From assembly GCA_020747015.1 (NCBI GenBank), contig JAGTJM010000010.1, positions 496,001-560,000 of the forward strand: a DNA stretch of 64,000 bases. The letters run 5' to 3'. The translations under genes and the position numbers were made by a program. Below, piece after piece: positions 23,301 through 32,786 of the stretch; within the stretch, counting starts at the first letter, position 1; every line of letters begins with the position of its first letter. The notes beneath the pieces are model-generated. The model searched no databases, was not told the origin of the DNA, and worked only from the letters and a program-made list of their open reading frames with translations. This stretch comes from Pyrenochaeta sp. MPI-SDFR-AT-0127. Its lineage: Eukaryota > Ascomycota > Dothideomycetes > Pleosporales > Cucurbitariaceae.

Positions 23301-24122
23301 GCTATCTTTTCGCTTGCTCGGAAGCTGTCACCTTGCATCGTGTTCCTTGACGAAGCTGATGCTGTCTTCGCCTCAAGAGACGCGATGCGGGAACGGACAT
23401 CACATCGCGACATCCTCAACCAGTTTTTGAAAGAATGGGATGGGCTCAATGACCTATCAGTGTTCGTCATGGTAGCCACAAATCGCCCATTCGACCTCGA
23501 CGATGCTGTTATTCGCCGACTTCCGAGACGATTACTGGTTGACTTGCCTACGCAAGCTGACAGAAAGGAGATCTTGCGGATACATCTCAGAGGTGAACAG
23601 CTGGATGAGTCAATAGACCTGGACGACATCGCCAAGCGAACACCCTTTTACAGTGGCAGCGACCTGAAGAATATCGCCGTCTCTGCTGCCCTAGCATGTG
23701 TCAAAGAGGAGAATGAGCAAGCCGCCATCGCCGCAGCAAAAACTAGCCTCGAAACTGATCATCCTTTCCCCCCTTCATCTGAGTCAGTCATCGGCTCTTC
23801 CCCTAGTAATCCTATCTCCGACTCTTCCACATCAAGCCAGCCATCGACAGCATCTTCGTCCTCCTCTTCTCAGCCCTCACCACCACACCTCGTCCGCGGA
23901 CAATCCTATGTTTTCCCTGAGAAACGTATCCTTTATGCGCGACACTTCGATAAGGCGCTTCAAGAAATCAGCGCAAGTATTAGTGAGGACATGTCTAGTC
24001 TGAGTGCAATCAAGAAGTTTGACGAGCAGTATGGCGATCGCAAGGGCAATAAGAGGAAGAAGGACTTTGGCTTTGGGGTACTGGCTGAAAGAAATGAAAG
24101 TGCAGCTAGGGTAAGGATATGA
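20382..24122 (+). CDS. large mitochondrial AAA ATPase (Msp1-like AAA domain)
   Basis: One long frame of 1246 codons, or 1229 residues if a probable intron at 22301-22351 is removed. The N-terminus (MYVIRSALRASTGRPPARF with many Arg and a FHTTRVF motif) is a strong mitochondrial presequence. The first ~850 residues are a poorly conserved region. The AAA module follows: Walker A GPPGTGKT at about 931, Walker B CIVFLDEADAVF at about 985, arginine-finger region VIRRLPRR, and a C-terminal helical domain. The RLPRR signature resembles the Msp1/ATAD1 and katanin-like (meiotic) clade. A Ser/Pro-rich insert at about 1127-1165 splits the lid region. Probable role: remodelling or extracting proteins in mitochondria. 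Numbers refer to the unspliced frame. Its substrate is not predictable. Confidence 0.85.
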   Translation: MYVIRSALRASTGRPPARFIRGRRYPSVLRLRTFHTTRVFAQASNPPPAPDSTPIDPNGVNKADRDKTTAEEQTDTAVTTDDPEVLAQKLQRSRETSRRYSAALRRQQRGKKSQGLPPVHIPDWFLKRRVIRHHDQNHGQEQLRPRTVLSVGITHAESGEHATCSIPVGGDIDPAQILSRLVRGLWSRRLDDHEKRKVEKYLEERAALAEKAESGEVLEGNDEPSASTEPGSTKDAGQKSVMTEDAAFNEAWAKLNKLSKDTELEPRKKMEAITKQSAKLERAARRREVAKNRQLGTSRRLSSLVVAEIRATIIASLAALRPAAGDSFPSAKTNLILHSPAIEHEKSIDSCIYTTALEIGSDVIVLNAQDLAQLAGDYLGEGPEPSPRSIRSLGYETYRLSAELGNAFEDIEEAADDEAEFNQPPSMDQPEPVPNRLMPFRLPIIAVTPALRALTQGLKHMQVASASHFDASTGSLNEEAGRTQSQSEVQLEDMKLAALLEALVDSNDVKQNRGNIGSGTSRSFQTSDQPRRSSKPPAFFDYSMNPEGAELELNSPLPASAKPSINMAVKIGSTSRAPEVPTKSKIIYVKDFKELNATHYGGRIIQKLEELVRKRRISGESIMIVGSTCSRDLTPELSTRYEPSLITFREARLTNYSGVRGLQNEGESSFFRTIVIAAESSKNETSFDESRAAARGETGSTDLSPAEKNKFRRINLSHIQEMLRSLDPEAAASISDMESSPSRFRSWAPIFSESYFNRVLTYDEVHRIALTALGLQITSLSNEPTSSNSIPAQLGWAHVALAMGLLRASDIAKYAYFDKAAELPKKPQDAFTAREAQAQAELNGSKRIDEKSLQRQRDLQRIASAATKHEKRLMPGIADPDQIKTTFEQVHVPKETVDSIRTITSLSLLRPEAFSYGILATEKISGALLYGPPGTGKTLLAKAVAKESGSTVLEVSGSQIMDKYVGEGEKNVAAIFSLARKLSPCIVFLDEADAVFASRDAMRERTSHRDILNQFLKEWDGLNDLSVFVMVATNRPFDLDDAVIRRLPRRLLVDLPTQADRKEILRIHLRGEQLDESIDLDDIAKRTPFYSGSDLKNIAVSAALACVKEENEQAAIAAAKTSLETDHPFPPSSESVIGSSPSNPISDSSTSSQPSTASSSSSSQPSPPHLVRGQSYVFPEKRILYARHFDKALQEISASISEDMSSLSAIKKFDEQYGDRKGNKRKKDFGFGVLAERNESAARVRI
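22301..22351 (+). other. probable in-frame intron inside the AAA ATPase gene
   Basis: 51 bases starting GTATGA and ending TTATAG, with a CTAAC branch-like site about 12 bases before the end. It is a multiple of three with no stop, so it is invisible in an ORF map. Removal joins ELSTS to GVRGLQ. Confidence 0.6.
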
Positions 24123-24711
24123 TTTTGGTGGGGACCGCAGTGGGGTTACTGATCATATTTGGGCTGTGTTGAATGAAGCAAAAGAAAATGAGGAAGATGG
24201 GTCGAAGAACTGATAGGATAATCATGTATACTTGTACTATAGAGTGAATAATGAGCATATACACGGACCGTTCTATCTGGACGTTTCCATGTCTCAGTAA
24301 TTCTGCGTTTCCCCACCGCTGTCTGCAACCCTGGTTCACACTGCGCCAACATACACATTTCAAGTCAGCAAATTGGGATTCAACGTCGCACTCCAAAAGT
24401 ATTGGGATCCATCAGTCCCGTGGGTCACCACCAAAGGATGTCTAACGACGTCTTCAACTTTTCAGCTGTGTACCATGGTATCGAATCAGTGGGTTCACAC
24501 ACTTGATGTTCTCATCTTGAAAATGTACTTCTTACTGTGCTGTTCCCTATTCTCTTTCTACACATTTCGCAATCTACACATATGTACATCTGATAGCAAG
24601 GCGACAAAGTGAATGGTCTGTACAATCAAAGGCATACAGGTCCATCTACGAACCCAACCTCAAGAACAGCACATCACAATCAAGAATTACCTGGACGCCC
24701 CATAGTCAACA
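24123..24711. other. intergenic region
   Basis: About 590 bases after the AAA ATPase stop. Short frames only, no domain seen. It likely contains the 3' UTR and terminator of the ATPase gene. Confidence 0.4.
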
Positions 24712-25083
24712 ATGTCCATTCTAGCACGCCTGGCATTCCACCGCACATACCCGTCGTCCCCATCGCTTCCATATAACAACGCGGACGCTGTTGCGTACAA
24801 GCCAACTACTCAGCCAGAGACCACGACTGAGGTATTGTCGGCTCCGCAGATGCAGGCGGATGTACCACGTCGTCTGCTGACGGAGTCGGAGGAGATGAAT
24901 GATAAGGAATTCGAAGAAGATGCTGAGATGAGACAAGGTGTAGCTCCTGGTACTCCGTCTTCTAAGTCGAAGCTTGCGGTGCCTCTAGAAACAAAGACGC
25001 ATGCTTGGGCTGATACGAATTGCCGCGCGGGGTGTGGCTGTGGGAGAGGCTTTTTATGTATGCTGTCTCGCGGTAGGGAATGA
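24712..25083 (+). CDS. hypothetical 123-residue protein
   Basis: ATG-led intronless frame in a good fungal context (CAACAATG). The protein has a basic start (MSILARLAFHRTYP), an acidic middle (SEEMNDKEFEEDAEMRQ) and a Cys-rich end (NCRAGCGCGRGFLCML). I do not recognise it. The basic start could be a weak mitochondrial signal. It could equally be a chance frame: it is short, and there is no intron or domain to support it. It lies about 200 bases from the convergent NmrA-like gene. Confidence 0.4.
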   Translation: MSILARLAFHRTYPSSPSLPYNNADAVAYKPTTQPETTTEVLSAPQMQADVPRRLLTESEEMNDKEFEEDAEMRQGVAPGTPSSKSKLAVPLETKTHAWADTNCRAGCGCGRGFLCMLSRGRE

Positions 25084-25285
25084 AGGTTGAGGGATAGCGA
25101 GAGTGTGAGGATGGGAAGACTTGCACGGGTGAGATGATATCAATGGAGGAAGGGAGTTTGGCAAGACAAGACGTATCAAACGACATTACGATTATATCTT
25201 GTAAGGCTACTGTGGAGTGCTGGTGGTGTATGTTGCTTTTCCATGTGTTGATTGTTGATATAACTTTCTTTTTAATAATGTCCTG

Positions 25286-26280
25286 TTATCGCAACATCTC
25301 CTCGATTGTATCTTCAAGCGGTTTTGGTGATCGACCCGCCTCATTCAACATTTTCTCGAGCAATTCGTCCTCAATCTTACATTCCCCATCCTTGACCGCA
25401 TCATAAGTGCTACTCCACCACTCCACACTCGGTCTCTCCATGGCCTTTGCATTGACATAAAAGTCCTCGTATTCTTGCCTCGAAACGACCTTGAGCCTGA
25501 TATCTTGACCCCGGACTTTGCTGACAATCGCTGCGATATCCTGAAGCGTCCATGACCGATTCTGGCTAAGGTACAACACCCTCCCTGCCCAATCGTTGCT
25601 AGGCGAACTAAGGATCTTCGCAGTGCAGAATGCCATGTCTGGAATGGATGTCCAATTTATCGGTCCATCGCCTGCGACGAGCACTTCCTTTCTCGTTTCA
25701 TTCTTGAGTCCAAAGTAATATCCAAAATACAGCGGCCAGCTCTCGTTATACAGCCCTTCTCTAATCACCGTTACTTTTACTTTCCCTTGCTCTTCTAGGT
25801 CCTTGAGGTATGTTTCCGTGCGTATATGTGCCCTCATTACACCTGCTTTGCTCGGATTTGCAAAGGCAAGGGACGTGTAGTATACATGCTTTACGCCAAC
25901 GGAGATAGCAGCGTCGATGGCGGCACGATGATGAGCTTCACGGCCAGACCATAAGGGGGCGTTGTTGTAGTCCATTGCTATGCGTGGTGTAGAAACGAGG
26001 AAGAGTGCTGTGCATCCTGTATAGGCACTCGAGAGGGATGAGGGTTGATCGAAATTGGCATAGCGAAGCGTGATATCTTGGTTGCGGAGATGATTGAACT
26101 TGTCTTCAGAGGGATTTGACGAGGTCTAGGAGGCGATATGTTAGTATGAATTCGTTGATACTCAGATTAGTACAGCCCTACGCAGACTACGAGATTCTTA
26201 GGGTCGACGAGTTTATTTTCCAGAATAGAGTTCAGCACTGCCCCGCCGAGCTTGCCCGTTGCGCTGGTGAGGGCGAGCAT
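25286..26280 (-). CDS. NmrA-like NAD(P)-binding protein (quinone/isoflavone reductase-like)
   Basis: Atypical SDR of the NmrA/QOR2 type. Exons 26182-26280 and 25286-26125 with a 56-bp intron give 312 residues. The N-terminal nucleotide-binding motif reads TSATGKLGGAVLNS, close to the NmrA form GATGxxG. Later blocks are CTALFLVSTPRIAM, AAISVGVKHVYYTSLAFANP, TVIREGLYNESW, and WTSIPDMAFCTAKIL, which follow the QOR2/NmrA family order. It probably binds NADP and reduces a quinone or similar substrate, or senses redox state; the sequence cannot decide. The donor site GTAGGG is weak, but the join keeps the frame and the family spacing. Confidence 0.8.
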
Positions 26281-27023
26281 GATGAGAAGAAGCTTGTGTG
26301 GTATATTCTATGGAAATGGAAGGCACTCTCTCAGACTTCAATGATGTATACTGCAGTGGAGTCGTGCAATCGAAATGTTCACTCGATGACCTCATTGGCG
26401 ATCAACAATCCCTGGTCCAGGGTCCAGGGTAGGCGGCAGTCTGCGATCTGCAGACTCAAAACAACATCATTTCCAACGGCTGAGAACCCATAATGCAAGA
26501 CTCCAGGACTCATATACTTGAAACTGGAGTAATGATAGAGCGTTGTTATAAGCATATCCCCACGGATGAGTGGCCATCCGCCCCGCCACCTGGATCATCC
26601 TCTTCGTTACGAGTCAAGCCATCCCCGCGTGATCTAATGCTTCTGGCCAGTGATTTGGAAGACCCTCAGTGGCAACACTGCATGGAGTATATTCGGCGAG
26701 ACGTAGATCGAGCGGCATAAACGGGCCGGGGGTTCCTGCGCGATGCCGTGATCGATGTTATTTGGAAGTTGCCTAAAACAGTACTTCGAGGTAAGTTTGG
26801 CCCCCAAAAGGCTATACGGATTGGTCAAGAGCAAGGCGAATGCGTCCAAGGCTGCTCCACTGCCTCGGGGGTATGGCTTGTTTAGTGCCTTGTGTAAGGT
26901 AAATTTGTTAGGGTTTACTACAGGCATGGAAAGACTAGTACTGCAACGTCCGTCACAGTCCTTACATTACTGTTTGCCTCGATCCAATTGAATCTCTTCC
27001 ACCACTCAGGTGTCTCTGCTCAC
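26281..27023. other. intergenic region
   Basis: About 740 bases between the NmrA-like start and the phosphatase stop, both on the minus strand. An ATG-led frame of 75 codons at 26493-26720 plus (ending DPQWQHCMEYIRRDVDRAA) and one of 97 codons at 26634-26927 minus overlap each other. Neither has a domain or splice support. Confidence 0.4.
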
Positions 27024-28903
27024 TCATTGATGCAGAAATGTGATCCTATCGGCGGCTGTCTCATCAAGCCCACACAGTTTTCTAAAATCCCCAACTTCCT
27101 CGCCCTTCCTTCTCGTCCTTGCAGCAAACTCTTCAAGAGGACAGCTCTTGCCAGGCCCGCTGTTGCACTTTGGAATAGCAGTGATACCGTCATTGATGTT
27201 CAATCTGACAAACTTTTCCGAGCCAGTTTGTTTGTCATTTTTGCATGAAAGTAGTTCAAAGATAACGCGGCCGCCCATCGGTGACACCTGTGATTTGCGC
27301 CATTTCCGGGAGTGCGGAATATGTGATGTAGGAAGATGTTCTTCGTCATTGATGATGTCCAGAGCTGTCATCATGGGTGCGATGTCGCCGTCGTGGACGC
27401 TGTGCAATGTCAGTCGCTTCAACAAACCAAGCATTTCCGAACAGGGCTTACAAGCTGAAGAATAAAGGCCCTGCTTGGGGTCCTTTGAGTAACAGATTCG
27501 TAGTAGCATTCAACCAAAGCCAGCCCATGCTCGCAGCATACTTCTGGCCTGGCCCTGCACGATAATAATGTAGTAAATCACGAGCATACTCGAAACTCAA
27601 AAACTCGTTCTGGGTGAATACATCGCACCAGTCACTTCGCCCGCGCACAGTCGTCTCGAAGCCGCACATTTCTTGCATAGCATAGATCTCTTGGTCGTTG
27701 AAAGTTATGTTTGTCTGCTTGAGCAAGCGTTCGCGGATGGCGCCAAGGTAAGTGGTGCGATAATGGCCCATGAGGCGATACCCTTTCCGTTGCCCTTCTT
27801 CAGAATCCTCCTTGTTAGCCAGACATGTTCGGCCTGGGGTCAGGGTATCTGCACCAAGTGAAGAGTGTTCTGGGATAACTTCAAGGGTTGCGGTGTTCGA
27901 TTCCTTGTAGTCAATGCCAAAGAAACCAAGTGCAAAATGCTTTGCTGTTTCGATTACACGGTTAGAACCGCTGGCCCAAAATGTAATGGGAGTATCCGGT
28001 TGGAGTGTTGCTGCATGAGAGAGGAGGTGTTTGTACCTTGTTCGGAGACGAACGCCGGTAGTGAAAGAACCTAGAGTGCCTGAAAAAGGACCGGTGCTAG
28101 TCAATTGTTCGAGGCTCGAGTCGTCATCTGACTTACGATTAGTTGGATGGCTCCGTATAGATAAGCATATATGTGTACGAGATGGGCTGTCAATGAAGAC
28201 GGCGGTGAGAAATGAGATCATGTAAACAGAATTTCAGGGCTGTTACAATACAACAGGGGACCTACCTGACCAGAAGAGCTCCCAGTCGTTGAAGAAAGCA
28301 AGATTGCCGGTGAAGATCTTGCCGCTCTGCTTCATGCGTTCCACAACTGCTCTTTGGCCTACCCATCGTAAGCGCTCGTGGCTTACTAGTTAATACTACA
28401 ACCTACTGTGGCCAGCTTTTTTTGTAGGAAATCGTTCAGCATGCCTGGACATCTTCAAGCGCATTCGTATCAGTAATCCTGCTCTTCAGCAAAATATGAC
28501 CAAGACTCACCATGTGCATCTGTTCTACAACGCAACCTTTAGGGACTGCAATACCTCCATCGACGACGTCTATGACCTTCTCAACCCAAGGTCCATTGCC
28601 GCCAAGATGATACAATATGTTCCAGTCTGTCGTTATGGCTCCTGCGCCCATTTTATGCTCAGCAGGGATACCATCACTTCGCTCCGGGTGCCACCAGCTA
28701 GACCAGCTCGAATGGTGAGGTTTACCGGCACATTCGTATCCAAAGTATCCAGAGTGCAGGGTTTCGGTGGTATGTGGCCGACATGTCGAGGAGCAGAGCT
28801 TGGGATATAACGAGGGTGTTGTGAGGCAAATTGCAACCATGGCAATTATGCAAGCCAAGACAAGAAATATCTTGCCTAATGGCGCGTCCATCACGTATCC
28901 CAT
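27024..28903 (-). CDS. membrane-anchored histidine acid phosphatase (clade 2)
   Basis: Hydrolyses phosphomonoesters through a phosphohistidine intermediate. Five exons on the minus strand: 28511-28903, 28407-28452, 28266-28358, 27452-28127, 27024-27399, giving 527 residues. A hydrophobic segment at about residues 12-28 (IFLVLACIIAMVAICL) after a short cytoplasmic tail suggests a type II membrane anchor. The catalytic motif spans a splice junction: SRHAERFPT, with nucleophile His135, and the proton donor pair is His405-Asp406 in FVHDGDIAP. Many family members have RHG; Ala at that position also occurs. Other family blocks are FFNDWELFW, LEQLTSTGPFSGTLGSF, TGVRLRTRYKHLL and FWASGSNRVIETAKHF. 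The 138-bp third intron is long and could hide an alternative splice. It probably acts at the cell surface or in the secretory pathway. Confidence 0.85.
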
Positions 28904-29402
28904 TTTGACACAGAAAAAGCTAATGTCCAACTAGAGCAGACAGTGTTCGAAAGCATTGTGGGCAGTCGTTTCGGGCAGAATATCGCAGGCGGTGTGAACT
29001 GCAAACATAAGTTCCCTGCCAAGGTGTTCCAGCAGACAACGCTGCAAAATGCGTGAATGCGCAATCTCTGATAAACAGTTGCATGTACCTACTTCTAGAT
29101 GGGTACACTGGTTATATTACTCTTTTTATCACTGTAAACATGGCGTTCGTGGATTTTGGACTGCTGTCTGAGGTGCGAGAGCACTAAAGAGTGGAAGTCT
29201 CGAGTCGTGGGCAAGGGCGGCCTAACCACAGTCATGCTTAGACCTCGGCATCCGTCTTACTCCACATTCCCCAGATCTACTTCACCCTTACAATTAACCG
29301 CTATTGAACTTGCTCTGTTACCTTTCGAAACGGAGGAGATCTTGAGGCGACTTGTATCCTCGATCAGCACCAGCTCTGAGATATTCACTGGCAATCGTTG
29401 AA
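28904..29402. other. intergenic region between divergent genes
   Basis: About 500 bases between the phosphatase start (minus) and the FMN oxidase start (plus); both promoters are expected here. No gene seen. Confidence 0.45.
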
Positions 29403-30737
29403 ATGAATAATACAAAATCCAAGACCGAGGAAACGCAATACTATGAGCCGGACCCAGACTCCTATGTCCAGTATCAACGCGAGATCTATGCCAACTTACG
29501 CCGGCCTAAGTACTCGACTAAGCCTGCGCAATGGGAAGCCGCGGCTAGGGCTGCGGTGTCATTACCAAACTTCCTCTATGTATATGGCGCGGCAAGCAGC
29601 GAATCAACACATGCAGCAAATATCTCGGCCTTTGAGCGCTATCGATTACGCCCATGGATGTTAGTTCAAGCTACACGACGAGATATGTCAGTAGAGATCT
29701 TTGGGCGGCGGTACCCCAGCCCGTTGCTTGCTGCACCAATTGGAGTACAAGAGATTCTCCATCCTGATGCCGAGGAGGCGACAGCTCGAGCTTGTGCATC
29801 TGTGAAAGTCCCTATGATTCTCTCGACAGCAGCGACAAGATCGATTGAACAAGTTGCTAAAGCCAATGGGGATTCCGATCGGTGGTACCAGCTCTACTGG
29901 CCAAAACCCCAAGCAGAAGAAATGACAGCAAGCTTACTTAGTCGCGCAAAAGCCAACGGATTTCAAGTCTTGGTAGTTACTCTTGACACCTTCATGATTG
30001 GCTGGCGCCCCAATGATCTCGACGAGTCATATATTCCTTTCGTTTGGGGTCAAGGTTGTCAAGTTGGCTTTTCCGACCCCGTCTTTCAACGCATGTACGA
30101 GAAATTGGAAGCCGAGGATACGAGGAGTACAACCGAGAAGCTATCTGAGATTTGGCAAATTTTGAAGCGCCCAGGTAGCATCAGCGGGGCGGCCAAAGTT
30201 CTAACTCACGCAAGTGTCATCAAGAAAGCAATGTTCTTCACTTCCCTCGTTGCGTCTGGAAATTATCGCGATTGGAACGATCTACCTATTCTCCGGAAAT
30301 ACTGGGATGGACCTATTGTACTTAAGGGGATCCAGACTGTCGAAGATGCACACAAAGCGATCGATCATGGCATGGACGGCATTGTAGTTTCCAATCATGG
30401 AGGCCGGCAACTGGATGGTGCTATTGCGTCACTTGATGCTCTAGCTGAGATTGGTGCTGACGAGAAGGTCAAGAGCTCGGGCTTGACCATCCTTTTTGAC
30501 AGCGGCATACGGACTGGCTCGGATGTTCTGAAGGCCCTCGCTCTGGGCGCCAAAGCCGTGCTCGTTGGGCGACCGTATGTCTATGGGCTTGCAATGGGAG
30601 GAGAAGAGGGGGTCAAACACGTTCTGAATTGCTTGCTCGCGGACACCGACAACTCGCTTGCGAATTTGGGCAAGAAAACCATAGCGGAGGTCAGCCGCGA
30701 AGACCTGAGAGTGATCCAGCAGCCAGCGAAATTGTAG
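29403..30737 (+). CDS. FMN-dependent 2-hydroxyacid oxidase (lactate 2-monooxygenase-like), peroxisomal signal AKL
   Basis: Intronless, 444 residues from the ATG at 29403. It belongs to the FMN-binding alpha-hydroxyacid dehydrogenase family. Visible signatures: FLYVYGAASSE, SPLLAAPIGVQEI, VPMILSTAATRSIEQVA, WYQLYWPK, VVTLDTFMIGWRPND (close to lactate 2-monooxygenase), ILRKYWDGPIVLKGIQT with catalytic-site Lys, and the active-site motif SNHGGRQLDG at about residue 330 with His332 and Arg335. The protein ends PAKL, a canonical type 1 peroxisomal targeting signal. An oxidase releasing peroxide or a monooxygenase releasing CO2 and acid are both possible; the sequence alone does not settle it. It lies in a run of oxidoreductase genes but shares no visible regulation with them. 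Confidence 0.88.
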   Translation: MNNTKSKTEETQYYEPDPDSYVQYQREIYANLRRPKYSTKPAQWEAAARAAVSLPNFLYVYGAASSESTHAANISAFERYRLRPWMLVQATRRDMSVEIFGRRYPSPLLAAPIGVQEILHPDAEEATARACASVKVPMILSTAATRSIEQVAKANGDSDRWYQLYWPKPQAEEMTASLLSRAKANGFQVLVVTLDTFMIGWRPNDLDESYIPFVWGQGCQVGFSDPVFQRMYEKLEAEDTRSTTEKLSEIWQILKRPGSISGAAKVLTHASVIKKAMFFTSLVASGNYRDWNDLPILRKYWDGPIVLKGIQTVEDAHKAIDHGMDGIVVSNHGGRQLDGAIASLDALAEIGADEKVKSSGLTILFDSGIRTGSDVLKALALGAKAVLVGRPYVYGLAMGGEEGVKHVLNCLLADTDNSLANLGKKTIAEVSREDLRVIQQPAKL

Positions 30738-30880
30738 CTAATGTCCTTACATAACGAGAAGCAGAGGGCAGCTCCAGTATTTTTCAGAACATAATATCGT
30801 TTCTAGTAGTGTTTGAATATGACACGCAAATCAGACGGTACTTTACTGGGGTCAATCTTGATTTCTCTCGTGTACATTCA

Positions 30881-32181
30881 TCAATAGCCATGCTTTTTCA
30901 ATTCCTCCTCCGTCCACTCCCAGAGCTTCTTCCGCAGTCCTTCATCCCTCGCCCACTTACTCCCATTATTTAGCACGCCTACCGGTTTGTAAAACCCACC
31001 GTTCACCAAATCCTCTTTCCTCGTTGTAGCACACCACGTTGAGTTCAATGCACCACCTTTCGGGTCCTTATAATGTCCCGGCAGGATCAAACCAATGATT
31101 CCATATATCCAAATACCAATTTTAAGGAACACATTGGCTCGCAGCGATTGAAAGAGGTCAGTGAGAATGACACCAGGGTGTAGGGAGACAGATGTAATTT
31201 GCGGATATCTCACAGCAAGTTCACGTGCGTAAAGCACATTCGCAAGCTTCGAGCCACCGTAGCGACGCCAGGTAGACTCTTGCTCCAGCGCGACTTGGTC
31301 AAAGTCTATGCCCTTTGAGACAGCCATGTAATGACCCATACTGCTCAGAGTAACAATCCTAACATCTGCGCCAGGCTCTTTCGCCGTTTCCAGCATTGTG
31401 GGCAGCAGCAATTTCGTGAGTAGAGCATGCCCCACATGATTGGTTCCGAATTGTATCTCATAGCCTTCTTTTGTGGTATCGTATGGGCAAGCCATGATGC
31501 CCGCATTGTTGATCAAAATGTCCAATCGCGATTCACGAGCCTTGAACGTCGCTGCAGCTTCGGCGATTGAAGAGAAAGAGGTCAGATCGAGGGACAGGTG
31601 TACAATCTCGCACGCGTTTGGCACCGAGGCTTTGATGTCTGCGATTGCATCGCGAGCTTTGGACGCAGTCCGAGCGGCGAGGTATATACGTGTGGGGTTA
31701 TGGGAGGAGAGGTAGGCTATTGTTTGTTTGCCTAGACCTGCGTTGCCTGCCATATGTTAATTAGCGATACTCATAAAAGGATGATCGGAGGGAGTATCGC
31801 ACCGCCAGTCACCAGTACAACCTTCCCCTCTAAACTCCCAACATCCTTCTCGGGATCAAACTGTTTCCCCATGCCGATACTTGTGATCCAATCCCTCAAT
31901 TCCGGTATAATAAACCCAAACGCCAGCAAGATAACGGAAGATGGAACCTCGAGAATCTGGTGCAATATGTAGACGACGGTGTCCCACAAGGATCTAGGAT
32001 TACTTGAGGCTGGACTGGGAGATCTCGCACGGCCGTGATGATAATGCTCTGATGATAACGGCCTTGTTGCAGCTTCTACTCGCCGTCGAGCACCATCCAT
32101 GAAAGGCAGCGGCCCGTTAGGTTCCGCAATACGTGTTGTACGGTCCCTTTGTGAAGAGCCGAGGCGCGACAATTGCGCCAT
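30881..32181 (-). CDS. membrane-associated short-chain dehydrogenase/reductase (retinol-dehydrogenase-like)
   Basis: Exons 31803-32181 and 30881-31746 on the minus strand, 56-bp intron, 414 residues. The N-terminal ~70 residues are Arg/Ser-rich, followed by a hydrophobic helix (EVPSSVILLAFGFIIPEL). The Rossmann fold starts after it: VVLVTGGNAGLGKQT (the intron cuts the glycine motif), IYLAARTASKA, DLTS, LDILINNAGIMACP, and the catalytic YGGSK pair with upstream Ser in VTLSSMGHYM. HPGVILTDL is typical of RDH/WWOX-like SDRs. Probably NADP-linked and bound to ER or lipid-droplet membranes. Substrate unknown. The FMN oxidase gene ends 140 bases away in the convergent orientation. Confidence 0.87.
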
Positions 32182-32786
32182 GACGTTGGTGACTAAACAT
32201 GCTTCAACTGAAGCCAGCTATCATTTCTTGAGACAAGAATACAACAAGCATTGGCGCGATTTAAATATTCGAGAAGAAAGTATTAGTACGATGTTCTGGA
32301 AATGCCGCAAGATGGGGAAAATACAACATGCTAATTAGTGCTTACTGCCATAAGCAAGAGCACCAAGAACAGTTTGTAAAACGGACTGGCGTCACACTTC
32401 TTTGTTTCTTAAGTATTTAGATTCATAGTTGGTGCACGAGTCTCAAACCATTGCCTACCGTTGACGCAGATTTGGGCAGCATGGCTTAATTGTCTCTGGG
32501 AACAATACTGAAAACCGCTTCTCGTGTCACTTTTTCATGAGCCAATCCCGAGTCATATTTCCATAGCTGAACCAATCACGCAAATCCGCCGATATGTGGG
32601 GAAAAAGCCTCTGACGTTTCCAAAGTATCGGCCATGTGACATTCGAAATGGACAATAACAGGGCCCTTCTTTGAACATGCATATGGGCTCATAAAGGTCG
32701 CGTACCTCTTCACCATGTACAGTTGCAGAACGCCATTATGCTGATGTAGTAAGCCATGTAGGTAAATTTAGGTGTGCAATCAGGCA
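32182..32786. other. intergenic region
   Basis: About 600 bases between the SDR start and the DUF262 stop (both minus). AT-rich, no supported gene. Confidence 0.45.

Noticed and set aside
26493..26927. Overlapping ATG frames of 75 and 97 codons on opposite strands
   Set aside because: Only one could be real and neither has a domain, intron or neighbour support.
28128..28265. Alternative short intron GTAAGT...TTTTCAG inside the phosphatase exon 4 start
   Set aside because: It would delete the conserved block LEQLTSTGPFSG, so the longer intron ending at CAG before GATGACGAC is preferred.
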